64,000 nucleotides of DNA from an uncultured Mesonia sp. (lineage in GTDB: Bacteria; Bacteroidota; Bacteroidia; Flavobacteriales; Flavobacteriaceae), in assembly GCA_958296185.1 (NCBI GenBank), contig CATQIB010000004.1, positions 48,582-112,581 of the forward strand, read 5' to 3'. The notes below the pieces were generated by a model. It saw nothing but the letters and a program-made list of their open reading frames with translations. It was not told the DNA's origin and searched no databases. Of the stretch, positions 10,551-20,403 are shown in pieces. The translations under genes and the position numbers were made by a program. The stretch's first letter is position 1. Each line of letters starts with the position of its first letter.

Positions 10551-12125
10551 TTATTTTGCAATATTGACTGCGCGGGTTTCCCGGATTACGGTAACTTTTA
10601 CCTGACCAGGATAAGTCATATCGGTTTGAATTTTTTGCGAAATTTCAAAAGACAAATTTGAAGCCTTCTCGTCATTCACCTTCTCACTCTCAACAATTAC
10701 ACGTAATTCTCGACCAGCCTGAATCGCATAGGCTTTTTTAACGCCATTAAAACCAAAAGCTATATTCTCAAGATCTTTTAATCGCTGAATATATGAATCT
10801 AGCACCTGTCTTCTAGCTCCCGGTCTTGCTCCACTAATGGCATCACATACTTGTATGATTGGCGACAATAAAGAAGTCATTTCTATTTCATCGTGGTGAG
10901 CTCCTATAGCATTACAAACATCTGGTTTTTCACCATATTTTTCTGCCCACTGCATTCCTAAAATAGCGTGTGGTGTTTCTGTTTCGGTTTCGGGTACTTT
11001 ACCAATATCATGTAAAAGTCCGGCTCTTTTTGCTAATTTAGGATTTAAACCTAACTCAGAGGCCATAACACCACAGAGTTTAGCTACTTCTCTTGAGTGC
11101 TGAAGTAAATTTTGACCATAAGAAGATCGATACTTCATACGGCCCACCGTTTTAATTAATTCAGGATGTAAACCATGTATACCTAAGTCGATTACTGTAC
11201 GTTTTCCTATTTCAATAATTTCTTCTTCAATTTGCTTTTTGGTTTTCTTAACCACTTCTTCAATTCGTGCTGGATGAATTCGGCCATCGGTCACTAATTT
11301 GTGCAATGAAAGCCTAGCAATTTCTCTTCGTACAGAGTCAAAACAAGAAAGAATAATGGCCTCTGGGGTATCGTCTACAATAATTTCTACACCAGTAGCC
11401 GCTTCTAGTGCACGAATGTTTCGACCTTCTCTACCTATAATTCGACCTTTAACATCGTCGCTTTCCAAATTAAAAACCGATACGCAATTATCTATAGCCT
11501 CCTCGGTGCCTATACGTTGTATGGTGCTAATTACAACTTTTTTAGCTTCTTGCTGAGCCGTCATCTTAGCTTCTTCTATGGTATCTTGGATGATAGCCAT
11601 TGCATCGGTTTTTGCCGACTCTTTTAGCGATTCAATAAGTTGAGCTTTTGCATCTTCGGCACTTAAACCACTAATCACTTCTAATTGTTTCACCGTGCTT
11701 TGATGAATTTTATCTATCTCCTCTTGCTTTTTCTCTAAATATGAGGTTCTATAATCGTAATCTTTAACTTTGGCCTCTAATTCTTTGTTTAATTTTTTAT
11801 TTTTTGAAAGTTCATTAGATACTTGAGATTCTTTATCACGAGTTCTTTTTTCTGCATCGGCTATTTTTTTATCACGCGATAAGATTACTTTTTCGTGCTC
11901 AGCTTTTAGCTCAATAAATTTTTCTTTAGCCTGTAGTATTTTATCTTTCTTTTTGCTTTCGCCTTCGGCATTTGCCTCTTTTACAATGGCAAGGGCTTCT
12001 TTTTTTGCTTCAGCCACAATCGAGTTGGCATCTTTTTCTTGATTGGATTTTAACCAAAAATAAACCGCAATTGCACCTATAATAACACCACCCAGAGTGC
12101 CAATAATAATACTTAGTATTTCCAT
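10551..12125 (-). CDS. rny: Ribonuclease Y
   Basis: Membrane-anchored endoribonuclease that starts decay of many mRNAs. Order: N-terminal transmembrane helix ([20 protein letters not shown]), a long coiled coil (residues about 30-190), a KH RNA-binding domain with [15 protein letters not shown] near 228, and an HD domain with HDIGKVPE near 365. 524 residues is the standard size. It lies downstream of zapA and the 6S-like RNA on the same strand, and ends at a strong terminator. Confidence 0.97.
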   Translation of the reverse strand: MEILSIIIGTLGGVIIGAIAVYFWLKSNQEKDANSIVAEAKKEALAIVKEANAEGESKKKDKILQAKEKFIELKAEHEKVILSRDKKIADAEKRTRDKESQVSNELSKNKKLNKELEAKVKDYDYRTSYLEKKQEEIDKIHQSTVKQLEVISGLSAEDAKAQLIESLKESAKTDAMAIIQDTIEEAKMTAQQEAKKVVISTIQRIGTEEAIDNCVSVFNLESDDVKGRIIGREGRNIRALEAATGVEIIVDDTPEAIILSCFDSVRREIARLSLHKLVTDGRIHPARIEEVVKKTKKQIEEEIIEIGKRTVIDLGIHGLHPELIKTVGRMKYRSSYGQNLLQHSREVAKLCGVMASELGLNPKLAKRAGLLHDIGKVPETETETPHAILGMQWAEKYGEKPDVCNAIGAHHDEIEMTSLLSPIIQVCDAISGARPGARRQVLDSYIQRLKDLENIAFGFNGVKKAYAIQAGRELRVIVESEKVNDEKASNLSFEISQKIQTDMTYPGQVKVTVIRETRAVNIAK

Positions 12126-12144
12126 AATTGTTATATATATAAAT

Positions 12145-12313
12145 AAAAAAAGCCTGTATCGGCAAAGATTTTGTATAAACTCCTTTAAACAAGTTTAGGG
12201 CTAACAAGCTGATCAAGAATCCGCTCAAGACGGCGCGCTTTTACAACTTAGACTCACCCTTTTTAAAAGAATAAGTGTTGAGTTTATCAAATATAAATAA
12301 CCAATACAGGCAG
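12145..12313 (-). ncRNA. ssrS: 6S-like RNA (6S-Flavo type) between zapA and rny
   Basis: The 200-bp gap between zapA and rny holds a rod-like RNA on the minus strand. The closing stem pairs 12301-12311 with 12152-12162 (CCTGTAT with ATACAGG, one internal mismatch) and is followed at once by seven U, so the closing stem doubles as a terminator. A second perfect 8-bp stem pairs 12280-12287 with 12175-12182 (ATAAACTC with GAGTTTAT), leaving a large central open region as in 6S RNA, which mimics an open promoter and binds RNA polymerase. A zapA neighbour is a classic 6S setting in proteobacteria. The family assignment is from structure and context; no covariance search was possible. Confidence 0.7.
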
Positions 12314-12328
12314 TAAAATAAATTATTT

Positions 12329-12628
12329 TTAAGAACGTTCAGATAAATGTAGGTCTATTTTGCTTTCTAATTCAACCAATTTCTCTTTAGACCACTCTAT
12401 CTCTTTATCACTATTTATAGATTGCTGTTCGAGTTTTGCTGCAAATTGCAATGCACACATCGCAAGTACATCCTGTTTATCGCGAACCGCATAACTTTGC
12501 TCAAATTGCTTGATAACCCCCTCTATACTTTTCGCTGCTTTGCGTAAACCCTCCTCTTGCTCGGGTTTTATGCTCAAGGGATAAACCCTATCAGCTATAG
12601 AAAGTTTAATTTTCAGCTTATCATCCAT
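12329..12628 (-). CDS. zapA: Cell division protein ZapA
   Basis: Small FtsZ-ring protein that crosslinks FtsZ filaments at midcell. The 99 residues show the ZapA pattern: an N-terminal beta globular part (KIKLSIADRVYPLSIKPEQE), then a helix with ALQFAAKLEQQ and a C-terminal coiled coil. It follows the coiled-coil gene by 9 bp, so both are in one operon driven from the promoter at 12955-12984; the 6S-like RNA comes next downstream. Confidence 0.9.
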   Translation of the reverse strand: MDDKLKIKLSIADRVYPLSIKPEQEEGLRKAAKSIEGVIKQFEQSYAVRDKQDVLAMCALQFAAKLEQQSINSDKEIEWSKEKLVELESKIDLHLSERS

Positions 12629-12637
12629 GCTCCTTAT

Positions 12638-12928
12638 CTATTCTGATAGATGATAAATACAATCATCTATCTCTTTAATCAAGCTATTTATTTTGAGTTT
12701 TGTCTCTCTTTTATATTCTTTACTGCCAAGCAAAGCATTTGCAGATTTTAATGTTGCATTTTTTTGCTTCAGTTGGATCAAATCAGTTTCTAACAAAGCT
12801 ACTTCTTGCTTTTTTTGAGCTAAAGCTTCTCTCAATGCTTCGTTTTTTTGCTCCAACAATTGATTTTTTTGTATTAAGCGACTAACTTTAACACGCAGGC
12901 TTTCAACAACATCAATCAATTTTGTCAT
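12638..12928 (-). CDS. Small coiled-coil protein upstream of zapA
   Basis: A 96-residue protein that is almost all coiled coil: heptads run from residue about 5 to 75, rich in Leu, Gln, Lys and Glu (LIQKNQLLEQKNEALREAL). No enzyme motif and no signal peptide. It is the first gene of the zapA operon. Position and shape suggest a partner of ZapA or the divisome, in the way ZapB is a small coiled coil, but there is no sequence basis to call it ZapB. Confidence 0.8.
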   Translation of the reverse strand: MTKLIDVVESLRVKVSRLIQKNQLLEQKNEALREALAQKKQEVALLETDLIQLKQKNATLKSANALLGSKEYKRETKLKINSLIKEIDDCIYHLSE

Positions 12929-12954
12929 CTACAAAGTACTTATTGCTTCTTGCA

Positions 12955-12984
12955 CAAAGTTAATATTCCTAATTGAAACCTCAA
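12955..12984 (-). promoter_or_regulatory. Promoter for the coiled-coil gene/zapA operon
   Basis: On the minus strand: -7 box TAACTTTG (12955-12962), a 19-nt spacer and -33 TTG (12982-12984), a full match to the Bacteroidetes consensus, about 27 bp before the ATG. Confidence 0.65.
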
Positions 12985-13015
12985 TAGATTTTCTTTATAT
13001 TTTTAATGTCAAGCT

Positions 13016-13049
13016 TTGTAATTTACTACATTTATATTTTTTAAATTTG
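13016..13049 (+). promoter_or_regulatory. Promoter for the M23 peptidase/TonB receptor operon
   Basis: TTG (13016-13018), 23-nt spacer, TAAATTTG (13042-13049). The spacing is at the upper limit of the Flavobacterium consensus. The ATG is at 13078. Confidence 0.5.
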
Positions 13050-13077
13050 AAAATCAACACTTTTACTCATTCAAACT

Positions 13078-14802
13078 ATGCGTATAATTTATAGGATTTT
13101 CTTTTTTCTACTTACATTGTTATTTTGCCTAAATACAAGGGCGCAATCAACTGGAAGTGCCGGTAAAGAGAATTACTTTGAAAGCCCACTAGAAATCCCT
13201 CTTATTTTATCGGGAACTTTTGGTGAACTTAGGAGCAATCATTTTCATGGTGGACTAGATATAAAAACACATCAACGTATTGGTTTAAATGTTTTAGCCA
13301 GTGCTTCGGGTTACGTAAGTCGTATAAAGATTTCTCACTTTGGATATGGTAAAGCCATTTATATAAAACATCCTAATGGCCTCACGACCGTTTACGGCCA
13401 TTTAAATAAATTTGCTCCGCATATTCAAAAATACATCCGTAAAATACAGTATGAAAAAGAACAATATGAGGTAGAAGTTTTTCCTAAAGCCAACGAACTG
13501 CCCGTTGAACAAGGTGAACTTATTGCTCTTAGTGGAAATAGCGGCGGTAGCGGAGGTCCTCATTTACATTTTGAGATTCGTGATGAGGCACAAAAACCAA
13601 TGAATGCCTTAAATTATGGGTTTACATTCCCCGATGATCATGCGCCTCTCCTAGAAGGACTTTATGCTTATACATTAGATGAAAATGCTCATGTAGAAAG
13701 CCAACAAGGCAGAATACAGCTTAGGCCTATCCACCAAGGAAATCACCGCTACACCACCGAACCTATTCAAGCCTTTGGAAAGATCGGTTTTGGTGTAATT
13801 AGCCGGGATTTACTCAATAACGCACATAATAAAAACGGAGTTTATAAAATACAAACCTTTTTAAACGGGGAAGAACTTTTTACAGCAAGTTTCGATACTT
13901 TTTCGTTTTCAGAAAGCAGATACATCAATCGGTTTATTGACTATGAATTTTATAAAAGTGATAAAAAAAAGATTCAAAAACTCTTTATTGAAGAAAATAA
14001 CCCATTAAGTATTTTAGCTCATACCGGCAACAAAGGATATATTGAGTTAGAAGGAGAACTAGATTACAACTACAAGGTTTTAATTACTGATTTTGCCAAT
14101 AACACAACAGAGATTACTGTACCTATTCAGTCTAAGAAAAAAGACAAACAAGAAATTAAAACCGTTTACCCCACAAAGACCGATTACCTTGTTAAAGCCA
14201 ATCATGCCATTGCATTTGATGAAGGTATTTATGACATATACATACCCAAGAACGCTCTTTATGAAGATACTTACCTTGATATAAAAGCAGAAGAAGATTA
14301 CATTAAAATTCACAACGATCAAACGCCACTTCATAAGAATTTCACTCTTGGTATTGATGTAAGCGGCTATAAAAATGAAGACAAAGAAAAAATGTACATT
14401 GCCCGATTAACCGACTGGGGAAAGGCTTATTATGTAAAAACTTACAAAAAACCGAATCGTTTTACCATAAGAACCCGGACTTTTGGTAAATATACGCTAA
14501 AGCAAGATTGGGAAGGCCCAAAAATAGAACCGGTTAATTTTGTGCATAAAAAATGGATGAGTAAAGAAGAAGTACTTCAATTTAAAATTGAAGATGAGTT
14601 AACTAACATACAAGCCTATCGTGCTACGGTCAACGGTAAATTTATTTTAATGGAGTATGACTACAAAACCAATATGCTTACACACTATTTTGAAGATGGT
14701 GCCGTTGTAGATACTGAAAACCATTTACAATTAATTGTTATAGATAATGTAGGAAATAGCACTACCTTTGAAGGCATATTTTACAGGAAAACTAAATCTT
14801 AA
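13078..14802 (+). CDS. M23 family metallopeptidase, secreted
   Basis: LytM-type peptidoglycan endopeptidase domain near residues 50-185 with the zinc motifs HFHGGLDI and GGPHLHFEIRD and the conserved VYGHLNKF. A signal peptide (hydrophobic run ending FCLNTRAQ) sends it to the periplasm. The remaining 390 residues form a beta-rich C-terminal region of unknown role, so the protein is much longer than a bare LytM enzyme. The TonB receptor gene starts 4 nt after its stop, so the two are probably co-translated and may work at the same envelope site. Confidence 0.9.
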   Translation: MRIIYRIFFFLLTLLFCLNTRAQSTGSAGKENYFESPLEIPLILSGTFGELRSNHFHGGLDIKTHQRIGLNVLASASGYVSRIKISHFGYGKAIYIKHPNGLTTVYGHLNKFAPHIQKYIRKIQYEKEQYEVEVFPKANELPVEQGELIALSGNSGGSGGPHLHFEIRDEAQKPMNALNYGFTFPDDHAPLLEGLYAYTLDENAHVESQQGRIQLRPIHQGNHRYTTEPIQAFGKIGFGVISRDLLNNAHNKNGVYKIQTFLNGEELFTASFDTFSFSESRYINRFIDYEFYKSDKKKIQKLFIEENNPLSILAHTGNKGYIELEGELDYNYKVLITDFANNTTEITVPIQSKKKDKQEIKTVYPTKTDYLVKANHAIAFDEGIYDIYIPKNALYEDTYLDIKAEEDYIKIHNDQTPLHKNFTLGIDVSGYKNEDKEKMYIARLTDWGKAYYVKTYKKPNRFTIRTRTFGKYTLKQDWEGPKIEPVNFVHKKWMSKEEVLQFKIEDELTNIQAYRATVNGKFILMEYDYKTNMLTHYFEDGAVVDTENHLQLIVIDNVGNSTTFEGIFYRKTKS

Positions 14803-14806
14803 TCTT

Positions 14807-17269
14807 TTGAAGAATTTTTTCTTATGGCTCTTTTTCCTTTACGGATTTATTTCCTTGGGGCAAGAAGCACAATTACAAGGTATAATTTTAGATGAAAACA
14901 ACGTACCTGTTGTGGGGGCTAACATCAGCACACCAACCAACGGAACCCAAAGTAATTTAAATGGATTTTATACCTTAACCTTACCGGCCAATAAAATTAC
15001 CACCGTTAAATTTAGCTATTTAGGTTTAGCACCTATGCAGGTGCAATTTAAACTCAAAGCTGGTGAGACCAAAGAATTTAATCCGGTACTTAAAACAGAT
15101 GTTGAGCAGATTGGAAGTGTGGTTATAACGGGAGTTAGCCGCAACAAGATTGAAGGCATTACCTCAATTGAACCAGAAACAATTCGAAGGATTCCTGGCG
15201 CCAATGCTGGGGTAGAAAATTTACTTAAAACCCTGCCTGGCGTTTCTTCTAACAATGAATTAAGTACGCAATATGCTGTGCGAGGAGGAAATTATGATGA
15301 AAACTTAGTTTATGTAAACGGAATCGAAGTCTATCGTCCATTTTTGATCCGTTCTGGGCAACAGGAAGGTCTTAGTTTTGTAAATACAGATTTGGTTAGA
15401 AATGTTAATTTTTCGGCAGGTGGATTCCAAGCCAAATATGGCGATAAATTATCTTCTGTTCTAGATATTACTTATCGCAGACCAACCAATTTTGGTGCCT
15501 CACTTGATTTGAGCATGTTGGGTGCTAGTGCTAGTGTTGAAGGAATAACCAAAAATAAAAAATTAACCGCTATATTGGGTTTACGCTACCGCAACAATAG
15601 TTTGTTTGTAAACAGCAAAGAAACTGAGGTAGACTTTAATCCTATATTTGCCGATGCACAGACTTATCTTACCTATCAATTCTCAAAAAAATTTAGCTTA
15701 AGCTTTTTAGGAAACCTATCGCTTAATGAATATGTTTATAAACCTAAATTTAAAGAGACAAAATTCGGCACTATACAAGAAGCGCAGGCACTTCAAGTAT
15801 TTTACGACGGACAAGAAGAAGATCGATACACCACTTACTTGGCTGCCTTAAAGGCTGACTACCAGCTTAGTCCTAATTTTGAAACCAGTTTTATTGGATC
15901 AATCTACAATACCCAAGAGCAAGAATACTTTGACATATTAGCCGAGTATAGACTAGGCAAACCAAACACAAATATTGGGGCTGACGATCTAGGTGAAGTT
16001 GAGTTTACAGAAGGCGTAGGCGGGCAATTAACCCATGCACGTAATGATCTAGACGCTCTTATTGCTAATTTTCAACATAAGGGTAAAATTACCTTCGAAG
16101 CCAATGAAATTAGCTACGGATTAAAATATACCCATGAAAATATCCGTGATCGCATTCAGGAATATGAAATCATAGACTCCGCTGGCTATTCCATTCGTCC
16201 ACCACTAGAAGGTTTTGAAAATAATCAGCCCTACGAAGCTTTTGAAGCTCCTTTGGCTCCCTACTACTCCATTCGTGCCTATAACGAAACACAAATTAAT
16301 CGAATTCAGGCTTTTGCACAATATAGCTATAGAACTAAGATAAAGGAGGCCGACTTTTGGCTAAATGCAGGTGTAAGAAGCCACTACTGGCAAGTACAAG
16401 GAGAAGGCATTGCCAAACAATCGTATAATGTTGTAAGCCCCAGAGCACAAGTAGCTTTTAAGCCCAACTGGAAAAAAGATATGCTCTTTCGCCTTTCGGG
16501 CGGATTCTACTATCAACCTCCATTCTACAGAGAACTTCGTGGAGAAACGGGTGCGGTAAATCCAAAAGTAAAAGCACAGCAAGCTATACATCTTGTCGCC
16601 GGAAATGATTACAGTTTTAAACTAGGCAAAAGGCCTTTTAGATTAATTACCGAGGCTTATTATAAAAATTTAAATGATGTAAATCCTTACACTCTAGAAA
16701 ATGTTCGTATTCGTTATGCAGCGCAAAACAATGCAAAAGCTTATGCTTACGGTGCCGATCTACGTCTAAATGGTGAATTTGTTTTAGGAACCGAAAGCTG
16801 GGTAAGTATAGGTTATTTAAAAACTGAAGAAAACATTGAAAATCGAGGTTATATTTCAAGACCAACCGATCAACGTCTAAAATTTGCTATTCTTTTTCAG
16901 GATTATGTACCCAACAATCCTAAGCTTAAGTTATACCTCAATATGGTTTATAATACTGGCTTACCCGGTGGTGTGCCCAATTATGCTGACCCTTATGTTT
17001 ACCAAGTTCGTTTAGATAATTACCATCGCGTAGATGCCGGTTTTTCTTACGTTCTAGTCGATTCTTCTAAAAAGGAAATCGAAGAAAAGCCAAATTGGCT
17101 CAAATCTTTTAAAGATTTAAGTATTGGTTTTGAAATTTTCAACATTTTTGATCGTCAAAACTCAATTACAAACACCTATGTTCGTGATGTCTATTCCAAA
17201 CGATTATATTCGGTGCCTAATTATTTAACGCCTAGAGTATTCAACCTTAGAATGAGTATGCGTTTTTAA
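14807..17269 (+). CDS. TonB-dependent receptor with carboxypeptidase-like regulatory domain
   Basis: Outer-membrane active transporter. The chosen start is TTG at 14807, which gives a clean signal peptide (MKNFFLWLFFLYGFISLGQ) and a 4-nt gap to the preceding stop; the upstream in-frame TTG at 14768 would overlap that gene and spoil the signal. After the signal come a CarboxypepD_reg-like beta sandwich (residues about 23-105), a plug domain (VENLLKTLPGV, then RGGNYDENLVYVNGIEVY) and a beta barrel ending in Phe (LRMSMRF). About 820 residues. The ligand cannot be told: no SusD partner is present, so glycan import is less likely. Confidence 0.9.
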   Translation: MKNFFLWLFFLYGFISLGQEAQLQGIILDENNVPVVGANISTPTNGTQSNLNGFYTLTLPANKITTVKFSYLGLAPMQVQFKLKAGETKEFNPVLKTDVEQIGSVVITGVSRNKIEGITSIEPETIRRIPGANAGVENLLKTLPGVSSNNELSTQYAVRGGNYDENLVYVNGIEVYRPFLIRSGQQEGLSFVNTDLVRNVNFSAGGFQAKYGDKLSSVLDITYRRPTNFGASLDLSMLGASASVEGITKNKKLTAILGLRYRNNSLFVNSKETEVDFNPIFADAQTYLTYQFSKKFSLSFLGNLSLNEYVYKPKFKETKFGTIQEAQALQVFYDGQEEDRYTTYLAALKADYQLSPNFETSFIGSIYNTQEQEYFDILAEYRLGKPNTNIGADDLGEVEFTEGVGGQLTHARNDLDALIANFQHKGKITFEANEISYGLKYTHENIRDRIQEYEIIDSAGYSIRPPLEGFENNQPYEAFEAPLAPYYSIRAYNETQINRIQAFAQYSYRTKIKEADFWLNAGVRSHYWQVQGEGIAKQSYNVVSPRAQVAFKPNWKKDMLFRLSGGFYYQPPFYRELRGETGAVNPKVKAQQAIHLVAGNDYSFKLGKRPFRLITEAYYKNLNDVNPYTLENVRIRYAAQNNAKAYAYGADLRLNGEFVLGTESWVSIGYLKTEENIENRGYISRPTDQRLKFAILFQDYVPNNPKLKLYLNMVYNTGLPGGVPNYADPYVYQVRLDNYHRVDAGFSYVLVDSSKKEIEEKPNWLKSFKDLSIGFEIFNIFDRQNSITNTYVRDVYSKRLYSVPNYLTPRVFNLRMSMRF

Positions 17270-17360
17270 ATTTAATAAAACACTTTGTTTACTCTATTTG
17301 TTTTATGCAATCGCCAAAACGTATGAAGACAAGTTATTTTTTAGCGCTGAGTAAATCCGT

Positions 17361-17395
17361 AAAGAAAAAAACCGACTAGTAAAATTTAGTCGGTT
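17361..17395 (-). terminator. Intrinsic terminator of the cysteine desulfurase gene
   Basis: Perfect 9-bp stem 17370-17378 / 17387-17395, 8-nt loop, then a T-rich run on the minus strand, 25 bp after the desulfurase stop. Confidence 0.8.
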
Positions 17396-17420
17396 CTCAA
17401 TAAGTTTTAGGTTGTGATTT

Positions 17421-18575
17421 TTACTGGTGTTCAACTACAAATTTTCTAAGCACATCAACTACGTAATCTAATTCTTCTTTGGTATTGTAAGCAGAAAATG
17501 AGAAACGAATGGAAGGTTTTTCAAGGTCTTCATCGCTTAAAACTTGAGAAAGTACGTGTGAACCTTTAGTGCTCCCACTTTGACAGGCACTTCCTTTAGA
17601 ACAAGCTATTCCGTTTAAATCTAATTGAAACAGAAGTAATGCCGCTTTTTCTTGAGCTACGGGCAAGCATACGTTCACCAAAGTGTAAGTACTTTTATCA
17701 AAGTCTGAACAACTGCCGTTAAACTTTACCCCAGGTATATTTTCTTTTAAAGCATTGATAAAGTCTTTTTTTAATTTTTCGATGTATTGCTTTTCTTCTT
17801 CTAAATGCTCATAAGCCAAATCTAAAGCTTTTTGCATTCCTACAATATTATGAACGCTCTCAGTACCAGCTCTTACACCACGTTCTTGCGCTCCTCCAAA
17901 AATCAGTGGCTTAAGACCTGAATTTTTTCGCACATAAGCAAATCCTACTCCTTTAGGTCCGTGAAATTTATGAGCACTTACCGCGGTAAAATCCACTGGT
18001 AATGCATTTAAATCTATATCGAAATGCCCAATACTTTGCACGGTGTCACTGTGAAATAAAGCACCGTGAGCTTTACACATTTTTCCAACTTTCTCTAAAG
18101 GTAAGATAGTTCCTATCTCATTATTAATGTGCATTAAACTTACCAGCGTTTTTGGGCTATCTTGTTGTAGCAATTCATCTAAGTGATCAAGATCTACTTG
18201 ACCGCAAGGCTTAATGGCTACATAATCTACTTGAATATCATAACAGTGCTTAAGCTGGTCAACCGTATATAAAACAGCGTGATGCTCTATTTTGCTCGTA
18301 ATAATTCTTTTTACATCTAAATCTCGAACAGCACTATTCAGGGCTAGGTTATCGGCTTCGGTCCCACCAGAAGTAAAAATGATCTCTGCAGCTGTAACGT
18401 TTAAATGCTTGGCGATGGCCTTGCGTGCGTTCTCCATATAAGCCTTGGCTTTTCTACCAAAAGCATGTGTTGAAGACGGATTACCAAAGCTATCTTCAAG
18501 TACGTTAGTCATTTCCTTAATTACTTCAGGTCTAACTTGTGTCGTTGCAGCACTATCTAAATATACACTTCTCAT
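17421..18575 (-). CDS. Cysteine desulfurase (NifS/IscS family)
   Basis: PLP enzyme that takes sulfur from L-cysteine as an enzyme persulfide for Fe-S clusters or tRNA thiolation. The PLP lysine is in SAHKFHGPKG and the persulfide cysteine in SKGSACQSGS; the loop has the IscS/NifS arrangement rather than SufS. 384 residues fits. There are no Fe-S assembly genes next to it, so whether it is the main desulfurase or one for tRNA modification cannot be decided here. It ends at its own terminator. Confidence 0.93.
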   Translation of the reverse strand: MRSVYLDSAATTQVRPEVIKEMTNVLEDSFGNPSSTHAFGRKAKAYMENARKAIAKHLNVTAAEIIFTSGGTEADNLALNSAVRDLDVKRIITSKIEHHAVLYTVDQLKHCYDIQVDYVAIKPCGQVDLDHLDELLQQDSPKTLVSLMHINNEIGTILPLEKVGKMCKAHGALFHSDTVQSIGHFDIDLNALPVDFTAVSAHKFHGPKGVGFAYVRKNSGLKPLIFGGAQERGVRAGTESVHNIVGMQKALDLAYEHLEEEKQYIEKLKKDFINALKENIPGVKFNGSCSDFDKSTYTLVNVCLPVAQEKAALLLFQLDLNGIACSKGSACQSGSTKGSHVLSQVLSDEDLEKPSIRFSFSAYNTKEELDYVVDVLRKFVVEHQ

Positions 18576-18660
18576 AGGGCGAAAATAATTTTTTGCGAAA
18601 TTAAGTATTTAAAATTGTTTTTACGGCTTTTAAATTACTCAAATAATTAAATTTGTTGTT

Positions 18661-19596
18661 ATGAAAAAAATAATCATACTTTTAGCTTTTGCAGGGGTAT
18701 TACAAGCCTGCGACGACGGAGACCTCATAGTAACCAACTTTTTATTTGATGAAAACAACAAGTTGGCTTATTGTCAAAACAACAGTTCAACGGTGGCCTT
18801 TAGCATTAACACAAGTCCCGATGAAAGTATTTTCTTTAAGTTTAATGATGCTAACTTTACCCCTACAATTACAGATTTAGCAGAACAACTTACCCAGAGT
18901 TATCCTATTAATTCAAGTAATATCCTAACTTATAGGGCTTTTTCTCAATCTATAAATGCGTCCTATTTTTGCAATAGTGTACCACCAGGAAACAATACCA
19001 TCACACAAGAATATGAAGCCGATAATGGAGGAAGTGTAGAATTTGTTACACAAGCAATTCTTACCGAAGACTCAGACGGCGACGGTATACCAGACCATGA
19101 AGAAGGAAAAAGCAGTAATCAAGATACCGATGGCGATGGTATACCCGATTATCTCGATATGGATGACGATAACGACAACGTAAGTACCTCGATAGAAATT
19201 TCGTTAATCGGGCAACCGCTAAACAGTTCAAATTTACCTGATACCGATGAAGATGGTATACCTAACTATTTGGACGAAGATGATGATAACGACGGTATTC
19301 TAACCCGAAATGAAGACCTAAATGCGGAAAGCAATGATGACGTAATATTAAACCCTATCGACGATGATTCCAACAATAACGGAATCCCGAACTATTTGGA
19401 TAATGCTGACCAGGGTGAATTAATTCTAAATCTTTATAAAGACAATACAATTCTTAGAAGGTTTAAAACAGTTGTTACAGCAAAAAACTTTACTTTCAAA
19501 AACTTGAAAGCCAATGAGAGTATTAGTATTGAGGAGCTAATTCTTGGAAGTTTTGAAGAAAGTGCTAGTGTAACCACCGAGATAAACCCGGATTAA
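18661..19596 (+). CDS. Lipoprotein with thrombospondin type 3 calcium repeats
   Basis: A lipoprotein signal with Cys near residue 17 (GVLQAC) is followed by about 120 residues without a known domain, then three clustered Asp-rich repeats of the [12 protein letters not shown] type (residues about 140-230), which bind calcium in the thrombospondin type 3 family and are common in Bacteroidetes surface proteins. The C-terminal 70 residues show no clear motif. No sorting domain is present, so lipid anchoring is the likely means of retention. Its 3' end overlaps the convergent Smr gene by 4 bp. Function unknown; a structural surface role is inferred. Confidence 0.85.
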   Translation: MKKIIILLAFAGVLQACDDGDLIVTNFLFDENNKLAYCQNNSSTVAFSINTSPDESIFFKFNDANFTPTITDLAEQLTQSYPINSSNILTYRAFSQSINASYFCNSVPPGNNTITQEYEADNGGSVEFVTQAILTEDSDGDGIPDHEEGKSSNQDTDGDGIPDYLDMDDDNDNVSTSIEISLIGQPLNSSNLPDTDEDGIPNYLDEDDDNDGILTRNEDLNAESNDDVILNPIDDDSNNNGIPNYLDNADQGELILNLYKDNTILRRFKTVVTAKNFTFKNLKANESISIEELILGSFEESASVTTEINPD

Positions 19597-20141
19597 GCTA
19601 TAGGTTTTTGATATATATGCACTGATGTTGCCGCATCAAACCCATATTTTGCACTGTCTGCATCTTCATATACCACTTGATTATAGCGACTAAATAAGGT
19701 TCTAAGTTCTTGTTTAAGCACCCCTTCTCCTACACCGTGAATAAAAACCAAGCGTTGGTTTCTATTTCTTATCGCTTTTTCTAAATGATGCCTTGCCGTA
19801 TCAATTTGGAGATTAAGTATGTCATACTTGTCCAATCGATCTACGCGTTGGGTCAATTTCTCGATATGTAAATCAATTTCTATAGCGGGAATAGTTTTCT
19901 CTCTTCTTTTAGTTATTACCTGTTTGCGTTTACTCGGTTGTTTTTCTTTTAAAGCTTGCCGTAATTCTGCTTCGGTAACCTTTAAGGCTGCGTTTTCAAG
20001 TTTGATTACTTCATCACATTCTACCTGCAAAATAAAACCATCTGTTGTTTGAATGGTTAAGTTGCTGCCAGAAACATCTTCTACCCAACCCGCAAGTTTT
20101 TCATCTATCAATTCAACTTCATCTCCCGGTTTAAAATTCAT
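19593..20141 (-). CDS. Smr/MutS2-type domain protein
   Basis: 182 residues. The N-terminal 60 residues look like a small beta-barrel fold ([21 protein letters not shown]), followed by a basic linker and a C-terminal Smr domain with the IDLHIEKL and [10 protein letters not shown] motifs, which in MutS2 and relatives nicks DNA or RNA. There is no MutS ATPase part, so this is a stand-alone Smr protein like the DUF2027 group of Bacteroidetes. It overlaps the end of the 60-residue membrane protein gene by 11 bp, which makes an operon likely. Confidence 0.85.
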   Translation of the reverse strand: MNFKPGDEVELIDEKLAGWVEDVSGSNLTIQTTDGFILQVECDEVIKLENAALKVTEAELRQALKEKQPSKRKQVITKRREKTIPAIEIDLHIEKLTQRVDRLDKYDILNLQIDTARHHLEKAIRNRNQRLVFIHGVGEGVLKQELRTLFSRYNQVVYEDADSAKYGFDAATSVHIYQKPIA

Positions 20142-20313
20142 GAGACTGTTTTTCTTTGTTGTTACTGCTTAAACCTTTATTTATTTGATACAAAGCTAAC
20201 ATCAACAAAATAATACCGACTACGTTAAAGTAAACATGGTATTTCTCTAAAAATAAATTTCCTGTCAAAACAGTTAAGGCTAAAAAAAACAAAACATACT
20301 TCAGCTTAAGCAT
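20131..20313 (-). CDS. Small two-helix membrane protein
   Basis: 60 residues with two hydrophobic helices (YVLFFLALTVLTGNLF and VVGIILLMLALYQI) and a short polar C-terminus. Not recognised. Support for a real gene comes from the membrane pattern, the overlap with the Smr gene downstream and a -7 box (TATATTTG) 58 bp upstream on the same strand. No function can be given. Confidence 0.65.
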   Translation of the reverse strand: MLKLKYVLFFLALTVLTGNLFLEKYHVYFNVVGIILLMLALYQINKGLSSNNKEKQSHEF

Positions 20314-20370
20314 AGTTAATAAATAGTTGCGTATAAATTTTAATTTCTTAATTTACATCTAATTTCAACT

Positions 20371-20387
20371 CAAATATATTATTTTTG
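20371..20387. promoter_or_regulatory. Back-to-back -7 boxes of divergent promoters
   Basis: Minus-strand TATATTTG (20371-20378) and plus-strand TATTTTTG (20380-20387) are one nucleotide apart, serving the small membrane protein/Smr operon and the T9SS protein gene (ATG 20404). No good -33 TTG was found for either. Confidence 0.45.
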
Positions 20388-20403
20388 AATAAAATACCTA
20401 GTC

